40,494 bases of DNA, taken from assembly GCA_030748735.1 (NCBI GenBank), contig JASMLK010000127.1, positions 1 to 40,494 on the forward strand, written 5' to 3'. Shown here piece after piece: positions 17,384-25,516 of this stretch; position 1 is the first letter of the stretch; every line of letters begins with the position of its first letter. The DNA comes from Myxococcota bacterium (GTDB lineage Bacteria > Myxococcota_A > UBA9160 > UBA4427). The position numbers and the translations under genes were made by a program. The notes beneath the pieces were generated by a model. The model had not been told where the DNA came from, searched no databases, and was given only the letters and a program-made list of their open reading frames with translations.

Positions 17384-18388
17384 CTAGCCGTCGAGTTCCT
17401 GCGCGATGGCTTCGGCGTCCGCTCGGATCAGGTCGCCCTGGGCGTTGCTCAGGCCGAGGCCTGTCATCGCATGCTCGATCGTCTTGGGCGTGCTCCGATC
17501 GACGCTCGTGTGACTGCGGACGCAGTCCTTTTCGAGTTCACTGAGTTCGACGGTCTGCGTGCTGGCCTTCGGGATCACGCCATAGCCCAGGTCGTGTGCA
17601 AGGTCTTCGGCGAGACAGATGGTGGCGGACAGCGGATGCGCGAAGCCGTCCATCAGCACCTGGTGATGATTCGCGACCGCGATCTTGATGTCCGGTGGGA
17701 GGCCCCACTGGGTCGCCATCAATTCCGCCGCGCGTGGATGGACGCGATCGACGGCGGGCCAGATGGAGATCAGATCGGGGCCCAGTTTCTTGGGGCCCTT
17801 GCGATCGGAAAGCGCCAACAGCGTGCCCGCGATCCCCACGTCGTGGAGCAGCCCGCCCATGAACGCGAACTCACCTTCGATCGCCGTGTACTTGCACACC
17901 ACCTTGGCGAGATGAGCGGTCATCATGCTGTGTCGGCGCAAGAGATCCATCGTGTCGCCGTAGTCCTGCGACTTGAAGACACGCATGTTCATCGCGATCT
18001 GCATCACGAGATCGCGCAACGTAGAAAGGCCGAGACGCACGAGAGCGTCGTCGAGAGAAGCCAGCTTGCTCATGCCCGAATAAGCGGGCGACTGCACGAG
18101 CTTGAGAACGCGGCCCGCGATCAGGCTGTCTTGCTCGAGCAATTTGATGACGTCTTTGAAGTCGACTTCGGGTTGCTGGGACAACGAGAGCAGATCAGCG
18201 GCGACCGATGGCAGGGTCGGGGGCTGATAGTCGGGCGCCTCGATGCAGGCGAGGAGCTTCGCGACCATTTCGTCTTCGTCCATCAGGACGTCGTCGCCAA
18301 ACTCGATGACAGCTCGCCCGTCGCCGTAGCCTTCTTCGCCCTTGCTCTTGCCCTGTTTTCGATGCCGGCCGCGGAGTGGATTCTTCAT
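17384..18388 (-). CDS. HDOD-domain signalling protein
   Basis: A cytosolic protein of about 334 residues. The N-terminal 45 residues are charged and probably disordered. An HDOD domain covers about 55-265: LPSVAADLLSLSQQPEVDFKDVIKLLEQD, then AGRVLKLVQSPAYSG, SLDDALVRLGLSTLRDLV and GLLHDVGIAG. HDOD domains resemble HD phosphohydrolases but lack a full metal site. They act in c-di-GMP, chemotaxis or stress signalling by protein contacts. Start ATG 18388 is chosen over an upstream codon at 18457 because homology and codon use begin there. It is divergent from the FkbM gene. Its partner is unknown; a truncated chemoreceptor lies in the window but far away. Confidence 0.88.
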   Translation of the reverse strand: MKNPLRGRHRKQGKSKGEEGYGDGRAVIEFGDDVLMDEDEMVAKLLACIEAPDYQPPTLPSVAADLLSLSQQPEVDFKDVIKLLEQDSLIAGRVLKLVQSPAYSGMSKLASLDDALVRLGLSTLRDLVMQIAMNMRVFKSQDYGDTMDLLRRHSMMTAHLAKVVCKYTAIEGEFAFMGGLLHDVGIAGTLLALSDRKGPKKLGPDLISIWPAVDRVHPRAAELMATQWGLPPDIKIAVANHHQVLMDGFAHPLSATICLAEDLAHDLGYGVIPKASTQTVELSELEKDCVRSHTSVDRSTPKTIEHAMTGLGLSNAQGDLIRADAEAIAQELDG

Positions 18389-18695
18389 GGCGCAGAGATT
18401 CCTCGTGCGCGCAGGGAAGGGGAGAGCGTCGAACAGGGACTGCGCGCCTTGCAGCATCGATCGGCCGGGGCGCGCGATGCTTGAGGAGGAAGCCGCGAAT
18501 CAGGCGTTCCCTTGAGCAGCTCCGACGCGGGCATAGAGCGTCATCTTGTCTCGTTCGAAGCGGCGACCGGCAATCCAGAAGCATGGAATCGCCGCTGCGG
18601 ACAGCGTCGTGAACACGAGCAGGGTCGTCGTATAGGCGAGTCACTCTGGATTGTCGCTGGCACACGAGGCCGCGTTCCCGGACACTACGGCGACG
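18389..18695. other. Divergent intergenic region
   Basis: The stretch between the divergent HDOD and FkbM genes should hold both promoters. No clear -35/-10 pair, operator palindrome or credible small gene was identified. Confidence 0.4.
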
Positions 18696-19460
18696 ATGAT
18701 TGCCTCGAATCCGAAGCGCCGGAGCGGACACGCTCGGGACGGTGCCCAGATCCGGGGCATCGTAGCGGCCGTCGTCCTCGCGCTTGCAGCCGGCCTCGTG
18801 GCTGCGTGCAGCGACGACCCCGCGCGCCGCGACATCCTCGGCAGTGAAACGAAGCGCTATTCCCAACTGGACGAAGAGTTGGTCATCCGGGACTTCTTCC
18901 AGGACCGCAGAGAGGGCGTCTTCCTCGACGTCGGCTGTGCCTGGCCCAGAGCCGACAACAACACCTACTACCTCGAGGCGCATTTGGGGTGGTCGGGCAT
19001 CGCGATCGACGCCCTCACGAGCTACGGCCCCGACTGGAAGAAGGAGCGGCCGAAGAGCCGCTTCTTCAGCTACCTCGTAAGCGATCACGCCAACGTGCGC
19101 GAGAGCTTCTACCGAACCGGACCGACCGGCCTTTCGTCGACCCAGAAGAACCGCGTCTTCATGGGACGCAAGCTCGACGACATCGAGATCGAGGTCGAAA
19201 CCATCACCCTCGACATCCTGCTCGAGCGCGAGGGCATCGAAACAGTCGACTTCGTCAGCATGGACATCGAAGAGCACGAACCCGAGGCGCTCGCGGGCTT
19301 CGACATCGAACGCTGGGCCCCCGAACTCGTCTGCGTCGAAGCGTCACCGAACACGCGCCTGCGCCTGCTCGAGTACTTCGATGCACACGGATACGAGCGC
19401 ATCGAACGCTACATCGAACACGACCAGGCGAACTGGTACTTCACTCCGAAGGCCCGTTGA
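18696..19460 (+). CDS. FkbM-family methyltransferase-like protein with apparent lipoprotein signal
   Basis: A 254-residue protein. Residues 1-40 form a basic n-region, a hydrophobic core (IVAAVVLALAAGLVAA) and Cys, matching a lipobox (VAAC). The rest is an FkbM-like Rossmann domain: GVFLDVGCAWPRADNNTYYLE is motif I, SGIAIDAL motif II and SMDIEEHEPEALAGF the conserved acidic post-motif. FkbM enzymes use S-adenosylmethionine, which is cytosolic, so a lipoprotein signal is unexpected. ATG 18696 is the only ATG before the domain, though a GTG just before the lipobox cysteine could give a cytosolic form. It stands alone on the plus strand. The family is fairly sure; location and activity are not. 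Confidence 0.78.
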   Translation: MIASNPKRRSGHARDGAQIRGIVAAVVLALAAGLVAACSDDPARRDILGSETKRYSQLDEELVIRDFFQDRREGVFLDVGCAWPRADNNTYYLEAHLGWSGIAIDALTSYGPDWKKERPKSRFFSYLVSDHANVRESFYRTGPTGLSSTQKNRVFMGRKLDDIEIEVETITLDILLEREGIETVDFVSMDIEEHEPEALAGFDIERWAPELVCVEASPNTRLRLLEYFDAHGYERIERYIEHDQANWYFTPKAR

Positions 19461-19478
19461 GCGGCGATCCGCTCGTCG

Positions 19479-19601
19479 TCAGCCGTCGACGCCTTGCCGC
19501 GCGAGTTGTTCGCGCTGCACCGCCAGACTGATCAAGTTCAGCCCATCCTCGAACTGGGAGGGCTGGTCCGCTCGCTTCACGTAGCGAACGCCATAACGCA
19601 T
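19479..19601 (-). CDS. Possible small protein or 3' gene remnant
   Basis: A 40-codon frame from ATG 19601 to TGA 19479. It includes MRYGVRYVKRADQPSQFEDG and ends LARQGVDG. The same frame continues upstream for about 18 protein-like codons (including VLFVCLRTN) before meeting a TGA, so it may be the end of a larger broken gene. No family was recognised. It lies between the convergent FkbM and MFS/spermidine-synthase-like genes. The evidence is the protein-like composition only. Confidence 0.3.
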   Translation of the reverse strand: MRYGVRYVKRADQPSQFEDGLNLISLAVQREQLARQGVDG

Positions 19602-19715
19602 GGCGTCCGGCGTTCCTGGCTGCCGGTTCGTGCGCAAGCAGACGAAAAGAACCGGTCAACTCGACCAAAGACCGGAGCCTCCGTGCCAGGTTCCGGGGAT
19701 GCGTCTATTTCTTGC

Positions 19716-22247
19716 TCACGATCCGGTACCGCGAGGCGCCGTGGGCGCGAGTTCTTCGAGCAGACGGGTCCCGCGACCTTCGACCCTGGAGTCGATTCGT
19801 CTCATGACTTCCCCGGACGCGTTCTCGAACTGCCGAGCAGGGTTCCCCTCGAAACGAAGCAGGTCGGCGACGTTTTCCACCGGACGTCGAAACAGATCCC
19901 CCGGCACGAAGTACTCGAGGTACGGATGGTCGTCGGTGTTGATCGGCACGCTGGCGTCTGCGGCGACGTAATCCGCGAGGTCCTCGGGCCCCAGCAGGAG
20001 CAGCGCCGCAAGATCCTCCGCGCCATGGACTTCGATTCGGGCGAGATCTTCGGTCACCTCGGTTTGCCCGAGGCGTCGCGAGAGCAGGCCGTAGTCGGGC
20101 GGCGCGTCGTCTTCCCGAGCGATCAGGAGCGCATGATTCCTCACGTACCACAAACTCGCCCCTGGAAAGACCGACGCGAAGGTCTTGATCGCTGACCGCA
20201 GCCGGGTGGGCGAGATCTGATAGATCGGCATCCACTGACACACCACGCCGCCCGGCGTGAGCCGCGAACGCAACGCCTGGTAATACTCGCGGGTATAGAG
20301 GTAGCCGACGCGCGAGATCTTCGGATGGATCGGGTCGGCGGTGATCATGTCGTAGCGCCGCTCCGTCATCTTCATGTAATGGCGACCATCGTCGATCCGG
20401 ACACGCACCTTCTCGTGCTGCGCGACGTAGCCGTTCACGGGGCCGAGGACGGACTGGGCGGCGAGGATTTCCGGCGAGAGTTCCACGACGTCGACACGCT
20501 CGAGGGTGTCGTGCAGCGCAGTCGACTGCAGCGTGATCCCCATGCCGAGCCCGACGACGAGGACGGTCTTCGGATCCTCGTGCAGCAGCAACGGTAGATG
20601 CCCCTTCAACACGAAGTGGCGAAGCTGCGTGGGACCGTCGTCGGCTTCGACGTTGCCGCCGATGATGAGCGACGTGACATCGTCGCTCGATCGCACGACA
20701 TCGATCGTGTTCTGCACGCCCTCCGCGTGGTAGAGCAGTTCGGCGTCGGCCGCCGCGCGTTGATTGAAGTTGAGGTTCACGCGGTACGGCAAGGCGATAC
20801 TCGCGAGCGCCACCAGGGCGACGAGGCCCGATGCCACCACGATCGTTCGCGAAGCCCCCGCATTCGGGTCCTCTCGGCGCGCGGCACCAGCCGCCAGGAA
20901 CCCCGCCACTGAAACGAAGACCAGCGAAACACAGGCCAGGGTCGTTTGCGCTCCGAGGGTCGGGATCGCCACGATCCCGGCCCCAACAGACCCTACGATC
21001 GCACCCAACGTATTCGCGAAGTAGAGATTCCCCGACCGGGAACCGATCCGCGCTGCGCCTCCGGCGCCCGCGGTATACACGCGAAGCGCAACGGCGAACG
21101 TCGCACCCAGCAGGGTGGTCGGAAGCACGAGAAAGGCAAACGAGATCACCAGGGTCGCACACACGAGCGCCAGCCCCGATTCCCTCGGAAAGACCTGGAA
21201 GAACAGTCCGAGCGTGCCGCCGAAGAGCTGCGGCACCAGGTTCACCGCAAGACAGAGCCCAGCGACGCACGCCCCGACACCCAGTTCGAGCCAGGCAAAG
21301 AGTCGCAGGGGGTTGCGCTCGCGATCGACCACGCGGGCCACCAGGGCACTGCCCAGGAAGATCCCGAACAGGAAGCACGCCAGCATCGTGGCGAACGAAT
21401 AGACCGTCGAACTCACGCTCACGAGCAGGATGCGCGTCCAGGTGACTTCGAGTGCGAACGACGCGAAGCCCGACAACCCGAAACCGACGAGCGCCAGCCG
21501 CGCGACACGGCGGTCGTAGGCCGACGCGGTCGACGATGCGGTTGCAGGGGGCGGCGCACCGTCTTCACTCGCTTCTATCGCATCGATCGCACGTGCCCGA
21601 AGCCCGAGCACCAGGCACACGACTCCGACCAGGAAATTCACGCTCGCGGTCACGGCCGTTGCGTGGCTCATCCCGAGATAGGGAAGCAGCGCGAAGCCCG
21701 CGACCAGTGTTCCGACCAGCGCGCCGAGCGTATTGACGGCATAGAAGGTCGCCCCACGCGCACCGAAGTCGCGATCGCGGCGCGCGAAGTGCTGCAGGAT
21801 CAGCGGCAGGGTCGCACCCATGCACACCGTGGGTCCGAGCAACAAGATCGCTGCGAGGACGATGCGCGCGCTCGCGTAGATTGCCCCGGGCGCTGCGGCG
21901 TCACCGGGATGGACGAGACGCAGCAGCGGTTCGAGGGCGTCGAGAGCCGGCGAGAAAGCCAGAGCAAAGCCCCCGATGGCAACCTCCGCGATCGCGTAGC
22001 CCACGAGTGGGCGCCGCATGCGCTCGGCCAGGCGCCCGCCGTAGAGGGACCCAAGAGCCAGCCCACCCATGAAGGTCGCCAGCACGATGGTCACGCCGTA
22101 GAGGTCACTCCCGAAGAACAAGCCCAGGGCGCGCATCCAGAGCACCTGGTAGACGAGCCCCGCGGCGCCCGAAACACCGAACAGCACCGTCACTCCGGTG
22201 CGCAGGGCCGCTTGCCCATGGCGATCGCCCTGATGAGAGGTCGTCAT
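19716..22247 (-). CDS. Fused MFS-like membrane domain and spermidine synthase-like domain
   Basis: An 843-residue protein. Residues 15-490 carry about 13 hydrophobic segments, including repeated ATFMGGLALGS- and GATLPLI-type blocks. Residues 500-760 form a spermidine synthase-like Rossmann domain. The usual GGGDGG loop is GLGMG (566-570), Glu589 in VVELSPE is kept, and the catalytic-region DSSDP is ADPIHP (637-642). So true aminopropyl transfer is unlikely and the substrate may be membrane-linked. Its ATG overlaps the stop of the upstream SGNH/TPR gene by four bases (ATGA), implying coupled translation. Such fusions are widespread but uncharacterised in bacteria of this kind. Confidence 0.88.
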   Translation of the reverse strand: MTTSHQGDRHGQAALRTGVTVLFGVSGAAGLVYQVLWMRALGLFFGSDLYGVTIVLATFMGGLALGSLYGGRLAERMRRPLVGYAIAEVAIGGFALAFSPALDALEPLLRLVHPGDAAAPGAIYASARIVLAAILLLGPTVCMGATLPLILQHFARRDRDFGARGATFYAVNTLGALVGTLVAGFALLPYLGMSHATAVTASVNFLVGVVCLVLGLRARAIDAIEASEDGAPPPATASSTASAYDRRVARLALVGFGLSGFASFALEVTWTRILLVSVSSTVYSFATMLACFLFGIFLGSALVARVVDRERNPLRLFAWLELGVGACVAGLCLAVNLVPQLFGGTLGLFFQVFPRESGLALVCATLVISFAFLVLPTTLLGATFAVALRVYTAGAGGAARIGSRSGNLYFANTLGAIVGSVGAGIVAIPTLGAQTTLACVSLVFVSVAGFLAAGAARREDPNAGASRTIVVASGLVALVALASIALPYRVNLNFNQRAAADAELLYHAEGVQNTIDVVRSSDDVTSLIIGGNVEADDGPTQLRHFVLKGHLPLLLHEDPKTVLVVGLGMGITLQSTALHDTLERVDVVELSPEILAAQSVLGPVNGYVAQHEKVRVRIDDGRHYMKMTERRYDMITADPIHPKISRVGYLYTREYYQALRSRLTPGGVVCQWMPIYQISPTRLRSAIKTFASVFPGASLWYVRNHALLIAREDDAPPDYGLLSRRLGQTEVTEDLARIEVHGAEDLAALLLLGPEDLADYVAADASVPINTDDHPYLEYFVPGDLFRRPVENVADLLRFEGNPARQFENASGEVMRRIDSRVEGRGTRLLEELAPTAPRGTGS

Positions 22248-23926
22248 CGAGCCCCCCTCTCGAGGCGCACGCGGGCGAGGTTCCGGCTCACGATCGGATG
22301 TCCGGGATGGATCTCCAGCGCCGCGCGGTAGTCGTCGACGGCTCCCGCCGCACCGCCCGGTTCATGTGCACGCGCGTTGCCGCGATAGACGAGGGCCTCG
22401 AAGTCCTTCGGGTCACGAGCGATCCGCTGATCGAGCTCTTCGCGCATCGCCTGGTACTTCCACAGGTCTCGATCTTCGATTCGCGCCACGTCATGACCGA
22501 CACCGAGCCACAGATCGAGTGAAAGGGCGTCGCGCTCGAGCGCTGCGATGCGCGCCTCTTCCTGGCGCACGAAGTGTTCGCTCGAATAGGCGCCGCCATC
22601 CTGCACGAAACCCTCAGCTCGCAGCACGTCGAAGAGTTCGGCCGCGACGCTGACGGCTCCCCGCGGCGTCATGTGGACATAGTCATAGAAATCCGCGAAG
22701 CCCACGACGGGCTGCGGTCCGCGGCCTTCGAGCACCCCGACCGTGTCGAAGAAGGTTGCGCTGCGGTTCGTTGCAACTCGTTCCACCTGCTCGTTCATCG
22801 CGTCGAGCGCTCGACGCAGATGGGGGTCTGCGTTCATCGCTGCGCGATAGTCGCGCGCAGCGGCTTTCCAATCACCGTCTTCCGCCAGCAACGTTGCGCG
22901 TTGGAAGAGCCATTCGTGTCGTTGCTCGTCGCGGTTCTCGTCGATCCTTCGGTCGAGGGTTTCGAGCGCAGCTTCCCTGCGCGCAGCCGGCTCGAGGTCC
23001 GACGCGGGTGCGAGTCGCATCACGTAGTCGCCCGGCAGATCTTCGCGACCGCGCCACTGCCAATTCGAAGCCACGCTCATCAACACCAGGGGAACCTCGG
23101 CTTGCAGGGCGACCTGGGCAATGTGGTCGAGGTTCAGCGCGTAGGCATCGACGACGTCGCGCCGATCCTCCTCGTCGAGTTCGATGTCGCGGATGATCTC
23201 GTCCTGGGTGAGCCGCAAGTCGCCGCGTGCGAGGTCGCGAGTCGACGTCGGAGCCACCTGCGCGGGCGCGCCCACGAGCGGTTTCAACAAGCGAAAGAGA
23301 TGGGTTCGCGCCAACGCGCTGCGGAACCGCTCGAGCGAGTTCGCGTGGGCCTCGGCATACCGCTCCGCGTGGATCTCGAGAAACTCGTTGTTGCCTGAGT
23401 AGACGAGCAGGAGATCGGGGGCCGCATTCTCGATGACATCGTCGACCAGGCGCCGCACCTGCTTCGAAGCGAGCGCCACGACGCCGAGGTTCACGACCTC
23501 GAGTTCCTGATCGGGCGCTGCTTCACGCCACATGCGTTCGAGGTAGCGGGCGAAGGTCACGTTCGGGCTGAACCCGAGCCCTGCCGTCGCCGAGCCCCCG
23601 AACGCGACGACACGCAGCGTGCCCTCGGGTTTCGGATGAAGCACCTGCTGGTAGGGCAAGCGCGGGTCGTGGGTTTCCAGGACGCGGGTCCCGTCGGGAC
23701 GCGTCTCTTCGGCGAAGACCGGGAGCAAGACCTGCTGATAGGGAAGTCGCGATGCCGCGTCGCGAGGGTCGTGCGTTCCTGCGAGGCCTGTGAGTCGCAC
23801 GCCCCCTTCGAGGGCCAGCAACATCAGCGCTGCGAGCAGCAGCGTCCCGCACAGGAAGAAAAGCGACTGCCGCACGAACGACCTAGTCGAAACCGTCGTA
23901 GTCGAACGGAAGCGGGGCCGGTTCAC
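22244..23926 (-). CDS. Membrane-anchored SGNH/GDSL hydrolase with TPR-like repeats
   Basis: Up to 560 residues. A transmembrane anchor spans about 20-42. The SGNH domain has GGSATAG with nucleophile Ser112, VYSGNNEFLE as the Gly-Asn-Glu block near 175, and a late DYVHMTPRG supplying Asp-His near 415. Two TPR-like units (about 330-380 and the last 60 residues) flank or follow it. The N-terminal region has a duplicated motif: THDPR...RLPYQQVL at 51-67 and THDPRLPYQQVL at 85-96. The longest frame starts at GTG 23926 and overlaps the small membrane protein by 44 bases; GTG 23875, just after that gene's stop, is equally likely. It is coupled to the fusion gene downstream. Confidence 0.82.
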   Translation of the reverse strand: MNRPRFRSTTTVSTRSFVRQSLFFLCGTLLLAALMLLALEGGVRLTGLAGTHDPRDAASRLPYQQVLLPVFAEETRPDGTRVLETHDPRLPYQQVLHPKPEGTLRVVAFGGSATAGLGFSPNVTFARYLERMWREAAPDQELEVVNLGVVALASKQVRRLVDDVIENAAPDLLLVYSGNNEFLEIHAERYAEAHANSLERFRSALARTHLFRLLKPLVGAPAQVAPTSTRDLARGDLRLTQDEIIRDIELDEEDRRDVVDAYALNLDHIAQVALQAEVPLVLMSVASNWQWRGREDLPGDYVMRLAPASDLEPAARREAALETLDRRIDENRDEQRHEWLFQRATLLAEDGDWKAAARDYRAAMNADPHLRRALDAMNEQVERVATNRSATFFDTVGVLEGRGPQPVVGFADFYDYVHMTPRGAVSVAAELFDVLRAEGFVQDGGAYSSEHFVRQEEARIAALERDALSLDLWLGVGHDVARIEDRDLWKYQAMREELDQRIARDPKDFEALVYRGNARAHEPGGAAGAVDDYRAALEIHPGHPIVSRNLARVRLERGAR

Positions 23927-24095
23927 CCGCGAACCAGATCGCGATCAAGAGCGCCGCGACACCGATGCCCGCGACGAGGGCCGCGGCGATCAACATCTTG
24001 CGTAGCCCACGGTCCGCTTCGGGCGCTTGCTCCAGCTCCGACGCGTCGTTCGCGCCAGCGGGTTGATCATCGTCTCGGTCTCGGACGTCGCTCAT
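23883..24095 (-). CDS. Small single-pass membrane protein, family unknown
   Basis: A 70-residue protein: an acidic, probably cytosolic N-terminus (about 1-30, rich in Asp and Glu), one hydrophobic helix at about 34-55 (MLIAAALVAGIGVAALLIAI) and a short tail with DYDGFD. It is too short and generic for family assignment. It lies 43 bases after one SGNH gene and just before another on the same strand, so it is probably co-transcribed and may serve as an assembly subunit. The ATG at 24095 is clear, but the ribosome site is weak. Confidence 0.6.
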   Translation of the reverse strand: MSDVRDRDDDQPAGANDASELEQAPEADRGLRKMLIAAALVAGIGVAALLIAIWFAGEPAPLPFDYDGFD

Positions 24096-24138
24096 CGTGC
24101 GGGCAGGCTAGCGATTGGCTGCTCGGCGACCAAGACGC

Positions 24139-25191
24139 TCACGAAGACGCTTCGAGCCCGCAACGCGCCGGCAACTGCTGCAAGCCGTCGAACAGCGCCC
24201 GGGCCAGAATGGCGTGCCCCGCGGCGTTCGGGTGGGGATCACTGCGATCGATCCAGTAGTCGGGCGCGCGCCCGACGAGCCCGCTGGTGAAGTAGGGGTG
24301 GGAGGGGATCGCGGTCAGCCCCGACGCCTCGGCAATCTCCTGCACGGCCTGGTAGTGACGGACGTGCGGATGAAGGCCGTGCAGCGCCCACAGATGCGGG
24401 TGGATGAACACGACCCCGCAGCCACCGCGCGATTCGATCGCTTCACGCAGGCGCACGAAGTCTGCTGCGAGGGCGTCCGTCACCCTGAGGTTGTCGAGCA
24501 GATTTTCATCCAGTTCGTGTGAATAGGAACCCACCGGTGAAGCCAGCAATTCGTAGAGGGACCAGATGCGCGGGCCGAGCAGGCGGACCAGATGCGAGCG
24601 TGAGCCGGCCATCGGGTTGGCGTTGGTGAAGCGAGCGTCTGCGCTGTGGATGTAGTCGTCACCCAGAATGTCGTCGAGGGTGAAGCCGTAGATCCCGACG
24701 TCCGGCTCGTAGGGCAAGCCCGCATCGATGAAGCGCGTCACGATTGCGTCGGCATTGAGGCCGGCCAGCCCGACGTTGATGACCTGCACGCGGTGGCCGC
24801 CCTCGCGATACAGCGCCTCGAGCCGCGCTGCATAGGCGTTCTCATAGAGCACGCCCGAAGCCATCGCGAAGGAATCGCCGGCCAGGACGACGCGCGTGAC
24901 CCCGTTCGGCTTCGCCTTGCGTCGGAATGGACCGCGCAGCCCCGAGCGATTCGTTTCGAACAGGTTCCCAGCGAACACGCCGCGCTGATTCGGTTGCGTG
25001 AGGTCATGCAGGCCCCGCAAGCGGGGAAGCTCCGGATAACGCTCCTGCGGCGATTCCAGCGAGGTCGTGCTCGCAGGCGTTGCCACCCGACGGGCCATCC
25101 ACTCGCCCACGGCGAGCAGAAAGATCCCCACCGCGAGCACCAGCCCCACCGCGATTGCGATCGTGGAAAACGTTTCGCGAAACTTCGCCAT
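24139..25191 (-). CDS. Membrane-anchored SGNH/GDSL hydrolase
   Basis: A 350-residue protein with an N-terminal transmembrane segment (about 10-32) and an extracytoplasmic SGNH hydrolase domain. VVLAGDSFAMASG carries the nucleophile Ser107. NVGLAGLNADA gives the block II glycine, and DRSDPHPNAAGH near residue 325 holds the catalytic Asp and His. It probably cleaves an ester on a cell-envelope molecule. ATG 25191 is clear. It is 13 bases downstream of the shortened DUF4197 gene and upstream of the small membrane protein, in a five- or six-gene minus-strand run. Confidence 0.87.
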   Translation of the reverse strand: MAKFRETFSTIAIAVGLVLAVGIFLLAVGEWMARRVATPASTTSLESPQERYPELPRLRGLHDLTQPNQRGVFAGNLFETNRSGLRGPFRRKAKPNGVTRVVLAGDSFAMASGVLYENAYAARLEALYREGGHRVQVINVGLAGLNADAIVTRFIDAGLPYEPDVGIYGFTLDDILGDDYIHSADARFTNANPMAGSRSHLVRLLGPRIWSLYELLASPVGSYSHELDENLLDNLRVTDALAADFVRLREAIESRGGCGVVFIHPHLWALHGLHPHVRHYQAVQEIAEASGLTAIPSHPYFTSGLVGRAPDYWIDRSDPHPNAAGHAILARALFDGLQQLPARCGLEASS

Positions 25192-25204
25192 CGAAAGCCT
25201 TGCC

Positions 25205-25516
25205 CTAGCGGGAGAACACTCGCCGCAACGGCTCCGTCGTCCGCGCAGCCGGGTCGCGGCGAATGGGTGCTTCTTCCTCCGCGAGTTCCGACAAGAGCCC
25301 CGCGAGTGCTGCGTCGGCGACGTGCGCTTCGAGATCGTCGACGGGCTTGCTGAAACCCACGGTGCGCAAGGCGCTCGCCACTTCGTCGAACTCGTGCGGT
25401 AGCGCGAGTCGCAGCAGCGGATCGTTCGAAAACCCTCCCGGCTGCGACAAGCCGTCCGACGCGCGCTGCGTTCCGATCGTTAGTGCTTCGCGAAGACCGG
25501 AAGCCACCGTCTTCAC
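25205..25516 (-). CDS. Shortened DUF4197-like protein
   Basis: A 103-residue protein whose first 70 residues (SGLREALTIGTQRASD, GGFSNDPLLRLALP, then EFDEVASALRTVGF) match the start of DUF4197 as I know it. The full domain is about 200 residues, so the second half is missing and replaced by a charged tail (LLSELAEEEAPIRRDP). No signal peptide remains, whereas full-length members are usually exported. The GTG at 25516 overlaps the stop of the metallophosphoesterase gene (GTGA), so it is still positioned for coupled translation. It may be a functional short form or a decaying gene. Confidence 0.6.
   Translation of the reverse strand: MKTVASGLREALTIGTQRASDGLSQPGGFSNDPLLRLALPHEFDEVASALRTVGFSKPVDDLEAHVADAALAGLLSELAEEEAPIRRDPAARTTEPLRRVFSR

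Noticed and set aside
20946-22331. 461-codon frame opposite the MFS-like membrane domain
   Set aside because: An extremely charged product that is the expected mirror of hydrophobic codons; not a real gene.
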